NCBI RefSeq assembly: GCF_002352765.1
Contig: NZ_KZ293963.1
Coordinates: forward strand, 2,378,368 to 2,442,367
Reading direction: 5' to 3'
Source of the DNA: Alteribacter populi
Lineage (GTDB): Bacteria > Bacillota > Bacilli > Bacillales > Salisediminibacteriaceae
DNA length: 64,000 bases
Every line of letters begins with the position of its first letter. Position 1 is the stretch's first letter. Positions 57,313 to 64,000 of the stretch are shown piece after piece. The notes under the pieces are model-generated. The model saw only the letters and a program-made list of their open reading frames with translations, made no database searches and was not told the origin of the DNA. A program made the translations under genes and the position numbers.

Positions 57313-58209
57313 TTACAAATTTGTTTTTTCTTTGATGAACCTTCTTGCTTTCAATGCATACTCCAACGGGTCTGCTTCATTTGGATCTTGCTCAGCTTCA
57401 ACGATAAACCAGCCCTCGTAACCACTTTCGGACAATCGGGCAAATATTTCATCAAATTGAATATCACCATCACCAGGTACGGTAAAAGCGCCTAATTTCA
57501 CAGCCTCTAAAAAGCTATACTCTTTGTTCCTTACTTGATCAGCTACCGTTTGTCGAATATCTTTTAAATGTACATGTTTAATCCGTGACATATGCTTATC
57601 TAAAATCTGTAATGGATCTTCTCCAGAAAAGACAAGATGACCTGTATCAAATAATAGAGAGATTAAACCTGGATCTGTTAAGGCTAATAATTTATCAATT
57701 TCTACAGTAGTCTGGACTCCAGTGCCCATATGATGGTGGTAAACAACATCCATGCCTTTTTCTTTAGCTAATCTACCTAAAGCGTTTAAGCCATCTGCGA
57801 GACGCCTCCATTCTTCGTCGGAAAAATGAGGTTTTTCTTTAAATAACGGTGTATCCATCACCCCTTGAATACTTCGTCCTTGTTCCGAAACGACAATGAC
57901 CTTTGCTCCCATTTCATATAGAAAATCACGATGTTCAATGAATAATTCTTCTGTTTTTTTAAAGGGCTGAGTAGTCAAATATGAACTGAACCACGCACTC
58001 ACAATCTCCAGGTTTCTTAGTGACAATGCCTTCTTTAACGCATCAACATTGCGTGGATATTTATTCCCAATCTCACTTCCCGAATACCCTGCTAATGCCA
58101 TTTCGCTAATGCATTGTTCAAAAGTGACACTTGCTCCTAATTCGGGCATATCATCATTTGTCCATGCAATAGGGGCAATGCCAAGTTTAATCTTTTTACT
58201 TGAAAACAT
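57313..58209 (-). CDS. iolE: Inosose dehydratase
   Basis: TIM-barrel (xylose isomerase-like) enzyme of about 298 residues that dehydrates scyllo-inosose. It opens KIKLGIAPIAWTNDDMPELG, the family's N-terminal signature, and has MDVVYHHHMGTGVQT, LLFDTGHLVFSGEDP, KHVHLKDIR and a terminal GWFIVEAEQDP, which give the metal ligands. ATG 58209 with GGAG upstream is favoured over ATG 58224. It follows iolD by about 135 bp. Confidence 0.94.
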   Translation of the reverse strand: MFSSKKIKLGIAPIAWTNDDMPELGASVTFEQCISEMALAGYSGSEIGNKYPRNVDALKKALSLRNLEIVSAWFSSYLTTQPFKKTEELFIEHRDFLYEMGAKVIVVSEQGRSIQGVMDTPLFKEKPHFSDEEWRRLADGLNALGRLAKEKGMDVVYHHHMGTGVQTTVEIDKLLALTDPGLISLLFDTGHLVFSGEDPLQILDKHMSRIKHVHLKDIRQTVADQVRNKEYSFLEAVKLGAFTVPGDGDIQFDEIFARLSESGYEGWFIVEAEQDPNEADPLEYALKARRFIKEKTNL

Positions 58210-58344
58210 CCCAGGCCACTCCATTCTTTATAAAAGGCTGACTCAAAAAGGTCAAAAAGTGGTTTATTAATCAACTAGCTATGGCTACGCTCATTGCTCC
58301 GAGTTTGTCCCTAAAGGTCAATAACTACCTTTTTTGTGCATCCT

Positions 58345-60279
58345 CTAATAGCGCCTCGCTTTTTGAAGATTTACTTCTTTTTCTTTAAATGCCTTCTGAA
58401 TCGCAGATTTTTCTGATACTTCCGCAACGCCCACATGCCACCAGGATTCATACCCATCCGTCATGGTTTTAGGTAAGACCTTAATATCTATAAGGGTTGA
58501 AATCGTTTGTTTTTTCGCATCTGCAATCGCATTTCTTAACTCTTCGATCGTTGTCACTTTATAGGTTTTAACACCATATCCAGAAGCACTTTGTGCAAAA
58601 TCGATGGTCATAATCTCTCCATCAAGCTTCCCAGTCTCTTCATTTCGGGAGCGGAATTCAGTGTTGAAACTGCCCATCCCATTTCCCATTTGCAAATTAT
58701 TAATGCACCCAAAACCCGCATTATCAAACAAAACAACATTTATTTTTCGTCTCTCTTGTAAACTCGTTACTAATTCAGAGTGAAGCATTAAATAACTTCC
58801 ATCCCCGACCATTGCATATACCTCTTTATCAGGCTTAGCTAACTTCGTACCTAGTGCGCCAGAAATTTCATAGCCCATGCAAGAATATCCATACTCCATG
58901 TGATAGGTATTTGGCTGCTTTGAGACCCACGTTCTTTGTAAGTCACCAGGAAGGCTTCCGGCGGCTCCTACAATAATGGCATCATCGTCAATGGAATGGT
59001 TTATTTCCCCTATTACTTGCGTTTGTGTCAGGGAAGAGTGGAGAGCATCCTTATATTGAACGAGCTGCTTATCTAGGTGGCCTGACACTTCAGGAGAGAA
59101 GTTATCCTCTTTATATTCAATGTCATGTAAACGAGCAAGTTCTTTTTCCCACTCTTCCTTTATTTCATTGATTTTAGTTCCATATTCTGATTTATATGAG
59201 ACTTCATTCAGTTCCTTTTCCAATGCTTTTAATGTAAGTTTTGCATCCGCAACAATTTTTCTCGCATCTAATTTCTCTGCATCAAATTCAGACACATTAA
59301 TCGTTAAAAATTCAACGTTTTCATTTTGAAATAGTTGTTTTGAAGCTGTAGTAAAGTCTGTAAATCTCGTACCAATTCCGATAACAAGATCGGCATCTTT
59401 AGCTATTTGGTTAGCAGCTAAATTTCCTGTCACCCCAACGCCACCAAGATTAAAAGGATGATGACTCTCTATCGCACTTTTACCAGCCTGTGTTTCCGTA
59501 AATGGAATATGAAGCGTTTCCGTAAATTCCTTCAAAGCACCCGCAGCTCCAGAATAACGCACGCCACCACCACTAATGATGACTGGTTTTTTCTTCTGCT
59601 TTATAAGGTCACAAGCTTCTTTCACTGCCTCAATAGAAGGGGTCCTCCGTTCAATCTTATGTACCCTCTTTTTAAAGAAAACTTCCGGGAAATCCCAGGC
59701 TTCCCCTTGAACATCTTGTGGCAAGCAAATCGTCACCGCTCCTGTATCCGCTTGATTAGTCAGTACTCTCATTGCATTAATTAATGCAGACATTAACTGT
59801 TCTGGACGGCTAATGCAATCCCAATACTTACTCACAGCCTTAAACGAATCATTAGTGGAGATTGTTAAATCATGCGTTTGTTCAATTTGTTGAAGAACAG
59901 GGTCAGGTTGTCTTGAAGCAAAAACATCTCCTGGTAATAATAAAACCGGAACCTGATTGGCAGTTGCAGTTGCTGCTGCTGTCACCATATTCGCAGAACC
60001 AGGCCCAACTGATGATGTACATGCCATGATCTGCTTACGGTGTTTTTGTTTCGCAAAGGCCATTGCCGCATGGGCCATTCCTTGTTCATTTCTCCCTTGA
60101 TACACCTTTAAATCCCCAGGATCTTCTTCTAGAGCTTGACCTAACCCGAGGACATTTCCATGGCCAAAAATCGTGAAAATTCCGTCAACAAACTTTTGTT
60201 CAACACCATCAGAATCAATATATTGGTAATTTAAAAATTTAACTAAAGCTTGCGCCGTTGTCATTCTCATTGTCCGCAT
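58345..60279 (-). CDS. iolD: 3D-(3,5/4)-trihydroxycyclohexane-1,2-dione hydrolase
   Basis: ThDP-dependent ring-opening hydrolase of 644 residues. The N-terminal pyrimidine-binding domain includes GIFTIFGHGNVLGLGQAL and the Glu-containing YQGRNEQGMAHAA; the central domain has PVIISGGGVRYSGA. The ThDP/Mg2+ motif is GDGSYLMLHSELVTS...N (~491). The C-terminus ESWWHVGVAEVSE is typical of IolD. ATG 60279 has AAAGGTGG nine bases upstream. It lies between iolA and iolE. Confidence 0.95.
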   Translation of the reverse strand: MRTMRMTTAQALVKFLNYQYIDSDGVEQKFVDGIFTIFGHGNVLGLGQALEEDPGDLKVYQGRNEQGMAHAAMAFAKQKHRKQIMACTSSVGPGSANMVTAAATATANQVPVLLLPGDVFASRQPDPVLQQIEQTHDLTISTNDSFKAVSKYWDCISRPEQLMSALINAMRVLTNQADTGAVTICLPQDVQGEAWDFPEVFFKKRVHKIERRTPSIEAVKEACDLIKQKKKPVIISGGGVRYSGAAGALKEFTETLHIPFTETQAGKSAIESHHPFNLGGVGVTGNLAANQIAKDADLVIGIGTRFTDFTTASKQLFQNENVEFLTINVSEFDAEKLDARKIVADAKLTLKALEKELNEVSYKSEYGTKINEIKEEWEKELARLHDIEYKEDNFSPEVSGHLDKQLVQYKDALHSSLTQTQVIGEINHSIDDDAIIVGAAGSLPGDLQRTWVSKQPNTYHMEYGYSCMGYEISGALGTKLAKPDKEVYAMVGDGSYLMLHSELVTSLQERRKINVVLFDNAGFGCINNLQMGNGMGSFNTEFRSRNEETGKLDGEIMTIDFAQSASGYGVKTYKVTTIEELRNAIADAKKQTISTLIDIKVLPKTMTDGYESWWHVGVAEVSEKSAIQKAFKEKEVNLQKARRY

Positions 60280-60379
60280 AGTAGATAGCCACCTTTCAAT
60301 TAAGGATATTTACAAAAATAGTGATCCTCATCCATTCGTTAGAGAGACGCTATGGAAGGCGTCTCTAGTTATTTATCAG

Positions 60380-61837
60380 TTACCAACGTGTAGTAATCAT
60401 TTTCTTTCGTGTATAGAACTCTACTCCGTCTGTTCCATTTGCATGCAAGTCACCATAGAAAGAGTCTTTCCATCCTGAAAATGGGAAAAATGCCATTGGA
60501 GCTGGTACACCGATGTTTACACCTAACATACCGGAATCCATTTTGTCACGGAACTTGCGCACACTTGCCCCGTCCTTTGTGTAAATACAAGCGCCGTTTG
60601 CAAAATTCGAGTGATTGGCAGTATCAATGGCTTCATCTAAATCTTTCACACGAATAATCGATAGTACAGGAGCAAATATTTCATCTTTCCAAACCTTCAT
60701 CTCTTTCGTTACCTCATCAAAAATCGTTGGTCCCACAAAATAACCTTTGTCATTTACAGCCTTATCTTCCCTTCCGTCACGAACAAGACGAGCTCCTTCT
60801 TGAACACCGCTTTCAATGTAATTTATCGTACGTTCTTTATGTTCTTTTCTAATAACAGGACCTAGGAAAACATCTTCATCCAGGCCATTTCCGATTTTGA
60901 TGTTATCCGATTTCTCACGTAGCTTTTTAATTAACGCATCTGCTACATCTTCCTCAACCGTCACAACGGAAGCCGCCATACAACGTTCACCTGCTGAACC
61001 AAATGCCGCACCAAAAATTTGAGTTGCTGCATTGTCAAGGTCAGCATCATGAAGCACGATCGAATGATTTTTTGCACCAGCTAATGCTTGAACTCGCTTT
61101 AAATTCTCTGTTCCTCGTTTATATACATACTCTGCAACAGGCTGAGAGCCTACAAACGAAATGGCTTTAACTTGCTTATGGTCAAGAAGTCCATTAACCA
61201 CATCATGAGCACCATGCACAATATTCAAAACACCTTTAGGTAAACCGGCTTCCGCAAATAATTCAGCTAGTCGGTTGGCTAAAATAGGCGTTCTCTCGGA
61301 TGGTTTAAGTACAAAGGTATTTCCACATGCAATCGCTAGTGGGAACATCCAGCAAGGAACCATCATTGGAAAGTTAAACGGAGTAATTCCGCCGATGACA
61401 CCAATCGGGTAGCGGTACATCCCTGATTCAATATCAGTTGCAATATCAGGTAATTGTTTGCCCATCATTAGCGTAGGGGCACCTGCAGCAAATTCAACAC
61501 ACTCTATTCCTCTTTGTACTTCTCCGTAAGCTTCATTGTAGCTTTTGCCGTTTTCAATCGTAAGTAATTTTGCTAATTCATCCCAATGTTCAACTAATAA
61601 TTGCTGATATTTAAATAAAATTCGAGCCCGTCTTGGAACAGCTACTTCTGACCATGTTTCAAATGCCTCTGCAGCCACTTCCACGGCTTTATCTAATTCC
61701 TCCAGCGTTGATAATGGTACCTCAGCGATAACCTCTCCTGTTGCAGGGTTATATACAGGTTCTATTCTCAAAGAAGAGGAATCTACCCATTCTCCGTTTA
61801 CATAATTTTTAAGTTCTTTTTGAATAATTTGATTCAT
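60380..61837 (-). CDS. iolA: Methylmalonate-semialdehyde / malonate-semialdehyde dehydrogenase (CoA-acylating)
   Basis: Aldehyde dehydrogenase of 485 residues (MmsA class) producing acetyl-CoA from malonate semialdehyde at the end of inositol breakdown. Class features: GGITPFNFPMMVPCWMFPLA, SFVGSQPVAEYVY, KNHSIVLHDADL in place of the usual catalytic-Glu motif ELGG, and the catalytic Cys in GSAGERCMAAS (~286). The C-terminal GWKDSFYGDLHANG is also MmsA-specific. AAAGGAG precedes the ATG. It sits between iolC and iolD. Confidence 0.95.
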   Translation of the reverse strand: MNQIIQKELKNYVNGEWVDSSSLRIEPVYNPATGEVIAEVPLSTLEELDKAVEVAAEAFETWSEVAVPRRARILFKYQQLLVEHWDELAKLLTIENGKSYNEAYGEVQRGIECVEFAAGAPTLMMGKQLPDIATDIESGMYRYPIGVIGGITPFNFPMMVPCWMFPLAIACGNTFVLKPSERTPILANRLAELFAEAGLPKGVLNIVHGAHDVVNGLLDHKQVKAISFVGSQPVAEYVYKRGTENLKRVQALAGAKNHSIVLHDADLDNAATQIFGAAFGSAGERCMAASVVTVEEDVADALIKKLREKSDNIKIGNGLDEDVFLGPVIRKEHKERTINYIESGVQEGARLVRDGREDKAVNDKGYFVGPTIFDEVTKEMKVWKDEIFAPVLSIIRVKDLDEAIDTANHSNFANGACIYTKDGASVRKFRDKMDSGMLGVNIGVPAPMAFFPFSGWKDSFYGDLHANGTDGVEFYTRKKMITTRW

Positions 61838-61887
61838 ATTTCAACTCTCCTTTTTCTGTTGAATTATCACCGTTTGTGTTTAAAGGG

Positions 61888-62886
61888 TTAGTTTATTTCT
61901 TCAGCTGTTTCTAAAAACTTTTCAATTTCTTCAATAGTAGGCATCGCATCCGAACAACTATGCTTAGAGATAACGATGGAAGCAGAAGCACTGCCTAATC
62001 TCATAGCTGCTGGAATGGCATACCCCTCCATTAACCCATACATGAAAGCAGAAGCATAGGAGTCACCAGCACCAAATGTTTTTAACACCTTCGTTTTAAA
62101 AGTACATCCTTGGTAACTCTCACCTTCATTTGAGTACGCAATCGATCCTCCAGCACCATGTTTAATGACAACGATTTTCGCGTTATAAGAAAACCACTTT
62201 TCGGCCGTTACTCTATCATCCGCATGTTCAAATTTTAATAGCTTTTCCATCATGTCGAATTCTTCACGCGTTCCAATAATGACATCACATTTTTCTGCTG
62301 CTAAGTTATAATAAACAGCCGTCTCAGCCTCTGATTGCCAAGTGTAGGGGCGATAGTCTAAATCAAAAAATACAACGACATCATGTTTTCTTGCATATTC
62401 TAATGCTAAAAATACAGCTTCCCTTGAGGGGCTTTTTGCTAGTGCTGTCCCTGAAATTAATAGAGACTTTGAACTCATGATATATTGTTCTGATACTTCA
62501 GATGTATTTAAATTTAAATCTGCGACATTATCTCTATACATTAAAATACTACAATCTTCTGGACTTTTAATTTCTGTAAAAGCAAGTCCAGTCACAGCAC
62601 CGCTTGTATCTGTAGCAATACTTTCTGTATTGATCTGATTATCTTCTAAATAGGTTGTGATAAAACGCCCCATCTGATCGTCTGAAACTTTACCGATAAA
62701 TCCTGTTTTAAGCCCAAGACGGGAGGTGCCTATTGCAATGTTTGCTGGAGAACCTCCCACATATTTTGTAAACGTTTTGGTTTCTTCCATAGGCCTTAAC
62801 GTTTCATTAGCATTTAAATCAACGCATATCCGTCCTAATCCAATGACATCAAGAGACCGGTTTTCTGAAAAAGAAATTCCATTCAT
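61888..62886 (-). CDS. iolC: 5-dehydro-2-deoxygluconokinase
   Basis: PfkB-family kinase of 332 residues that phosphorylates 5-dehydro-2-deoxygluconate. It has VIGLGRICVDLNANE at the N-terminus, the PfkB signature KYVGGSPANIAIGTSRLG, and the catalytic-Asp motif TFGAGDSYASAFMYGLMEG (~275). AAGGAGG precedes the ATG. It lies 32 bp after iolB and 50 bp before iolA. IolJ, the aldolase acting next, is not in the window. Confidence 0.95.
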   Translation of the reverse strand: MNGISFSENRSLDVIGLGRICVDLNANETLRPMEETKTFTKYVGGSPANIAIGTSRLGLKTGFIGKVSDDQMGRFITTYLEDNQINTESIATDTSGAVTGLAFTEIKSPEDCSILMYRDNVADLNLNTSEVSEQYIMSSKSLLISGTALAKSPSREAVFLALEYARKHDVVVFFDLDYRPYTWQSEAETAVYYNLAAEKCDVIIGTREEFDMMEKLLKFEHADDRVTAEKWFSYNAKIVVIKHGAGGSIAYSNEGESYQGCTFKTKVLKTFGAGDSYASAFMYGLMEGYAIPAAMRLGSASASIVISKHSCSDAMPTIEEIEKFLETAEEIN

Positions 62887-62918
62887 GTCGATTACCTCCT
62901 TAAAATAGATTAAGAGAG

Positions 62919-63734
62919 TTATTTTTTCATCACATTTTCAAATAGCCATTCATGATCTGGATCATTGCGAAACTTCCATGTTCGAACAGGTCCTGCCATT
63001 ACATTTAAATAATACGAACGATAACCTGGAATGGCAGAAACCGGATGATACCCTTCTGGAACTAGTACAACATTTCGATGTTCAACAGCCATTGGCTCAT
63101 CTAAAGTGCGATCATCATTATATACGCGTTGGAAAACAAATCCACTACTTGGATTAATTTCATGATAATAGGTTTCCTCTAAATATGACTCTTCATCTAA
63201 ATTATTTTGATCATGCTTATGAGGAGGGTAACTTGAAGTATTTCCTTCTGGGGTAAATACCTCAACTACTAATAAACTATCTGCCAGCTCCTGCTCGGGA
63301 AGAATGTTATGAACCTTTCTTTCCATCTTTCCGTGTCCACGATCTTCAACCCCTACTTTTGCAGGTGGTATCAAACGAGCTTCGTATGTCCCTATCCCTG
63401 GAGCCAAACATACCGCCAACTCCACATCTGTTAATGCTTTAACTTCATATTGATCATGATTGGGTACATAAACTGAATAGGGGGGTACACCTTCGAATAT
63501 ACTCATTCTTTCCCCAATATTCGGAAAAGTTTTTTCCGAGGTATGTACATCAGCCTTCCCACTTAATAAAACAAGACACGCTTCCTTATCGTTTGTTTTA
63601 CGAGTAAGCTCTTCTCCCTTTTTTAAGGAGTAAACTTCAAATCCAACGTATTCCCACCCAGCTGATTCAGGAGTGACCTCAATAATATTCCCGTCTTCCT
63701 TGCGACCGTGTGGTTTAATTAGTAAGTTAGTCAT
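62919..63734 (-). CDS. iolB: 5-deoxy-glucuronate isomerase
   Basis: Cupin-type isomerase of 271 residues converting 5-deoxyglucuronate to 5-dehydro-2-deoxygluconate. Family sequence: LLIKPHGRKEDGNI at the N-terminus, SSYPPHKHD (metal His), EESYLEETYYHEI (metal Glu) and PEGYHPVSAIPGYRSYYLN with the last His. AGGAGG lies 7 bases before the ATG. It lies between the iolG-like gene and iolC on the same strand, 22 bp after the former. Confidence 0.95.
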   Translation of the reverse strand: MTNLLIKPHGRKEDGNIIEVTPESAGWEYVGFEVYSLKKGEELTRKTNDKEACLVLLSGKADVHTSEKTFPNIGERMSIFEGVPPYSVYVPNHDQYEVKALTDVELAVCLAPGIGTYEARLIPPAKVGVEDRGHGKMERKVHNILPEQELADSLLVVEVFTPEGNTSSYPPHKHDQNNLDEESYLEETYYHEINPSSGFVFQRVYNDDRTLDEPMAVEHRNVVLVPEGYHPVSAIPGYRSYYLNVMAGPVRTWKFRNDPDHEWLFENVMKK

Positions 63735-63756
63735 TTGCTTTCCTCCTTTTATTTGC

Positions 63757-64000
63757 TTAAAGCTTTACCGGAGTTCCCATTTCCAATGACTTCTTCGCGG
63801 CATTTGCCATTCGCTCAGCTTCTAAACCATCGTTTATCGTACATAACGTCTTTGTATCATGTTTGATCGAATCAAAAAATGCACGTAATTCACAAATGTA
63901 TGCTTTTTGATATCTTTCTAAAAAGAAATGTTTTGGATTATCTTGAAGAGTGCCATTTTTACCTAACTTCTTAACAGTGGAGGTTAAATCATTATCTGCT
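63757..64000 (-). CDS. Gfo/Idh/MocA dehydrogenase, probably inositol 2-dehydrogenase (3' part only)
   Basis: The last 80 codons of a gene cut by the window edge, ending in TAA at 63757-63759. Readable parts include HFFLERYQKAYICELRAFFD and NDGLEAERMANAAKKSLEMG, then TPVKL. FxERY..AY..E...F followed by DG..A...A.AA..S is the usual C-terminus of this oxidoreductase family. Its place as first known gene of the iol cluster suggests an inositol or scyllo-inositol dehydrogenase (IolG/IolX-like). The N-terminal NAD domain lies outside the window. Confidence 0.78.
   Translation of the reverse strand, partial: ADNDLTSTVKKLGKNGTLQDNPKHFFLERYQKAYICELRAFFDSIKHDTKTLCTINDGLEAERMANAAKKSLEMGTPVKL

Noticed and set aside
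58225..58344. Possible repeat or terminator between iolD and iolE
   Set aside because: AAAGGT/ACCTTT can pair, but the T-run lies on the wrong strand for the iol transcript, and no second copy was found in the window.

Overview
The window looks like a chromosomal segment of a low-GC Gram-positive Bacillaceae bacterium, probably alkaliphilic and/or moderately halophilic. The evidence is strong AGGAGG-type ribosome binding sites, frequent TTG/GTG starts, sigma-A-type promoters with 17-18 bp spacers, CcpA-type cre sites, Asp/Glu-rich secreted enzymes, and close family resemblance to Geobacillus GH52 xylosidase and to the double-headed alkaline amylopullulanases of Bacillus. Most genes lie on the minus strand. 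The content is mainly accessory carbon and nitrogen catabolism, arranged as regulator + transporter + enzyme modules.

Layout. 0-1.4 kb: secreted M14 carboxypeptidase. 1.6-10.8 kb: a xylo-oligosaccharide module (YesMN-type two-component system, CUT1 ABC transporter, GH52 beta-xylosidase, divergent DUF624 protein). 10.9-18.2 kb: small membrane and coiled-coil proteins, PEP carboxylase, two decayed genes and a Ser/Asp-rich secreted protein. 18.6-26.4 kb: Leloir galactose operon galK-galE-galT-galM-galR, divergent from a GH4 alpha-galactosidase. 27.2-27.8 kb: a REP-associated tyrosine transposase (RAYT) between two copies of its probable substrate repeat. 28-36 kb: secreted S15 peptidase and a 1888-residue amylopullulanase. 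36-45.3 kb: complete sialic acid scavenging (secreted sialidase, TRAP transporter, NanA, NanE, ROK kinase, RpiR-type regulator). 45.7-53.4 kb: gamma-glutamyltransferase and a GABA module (APC permease, gabD, gabT, MocR/GabR regulator). 53.9-57.1 kb: VanZ-like protein and a DUF5054 (GH38-like) protein. 57.3-64 kb: myo-inositol catabolism (iolE, D, A, C, B and the 3' end of an iolG-like dehydrogenase cut by the window edge).

The most notable feature is a family of about 52-bp palindromes: 14 full and about 3 degraded copies spread through the window. The arms read GGTGCCTGACCCCC..., and the loop is asymmetric (ACAGCATTAAC). The arms covary. Twelve of 13 copies with the asymmetric loop point the same way whatever the strand of the neighbouring gene. 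Several copies begin exactly at a stop codon, two have tandem arrays growing from one edge, and one pair flanks the RAYT gene. This looks like an active or recently active REP/RAYT system. A second, unrelated family of about 120 bp occurs three times.

The sialic acid genes share a clear regulatory layout. A TGGAG-type inverted repeat lies exactly 15 bp upstream of a TTGACT -35 box both at nanA and at the sialidase gene, and a cre site overlaps or follows each promoter. Comparable promoter and operator arrangements are visible for the amylopullulanase, the gal operon and the divergent gabR/gabT pair.
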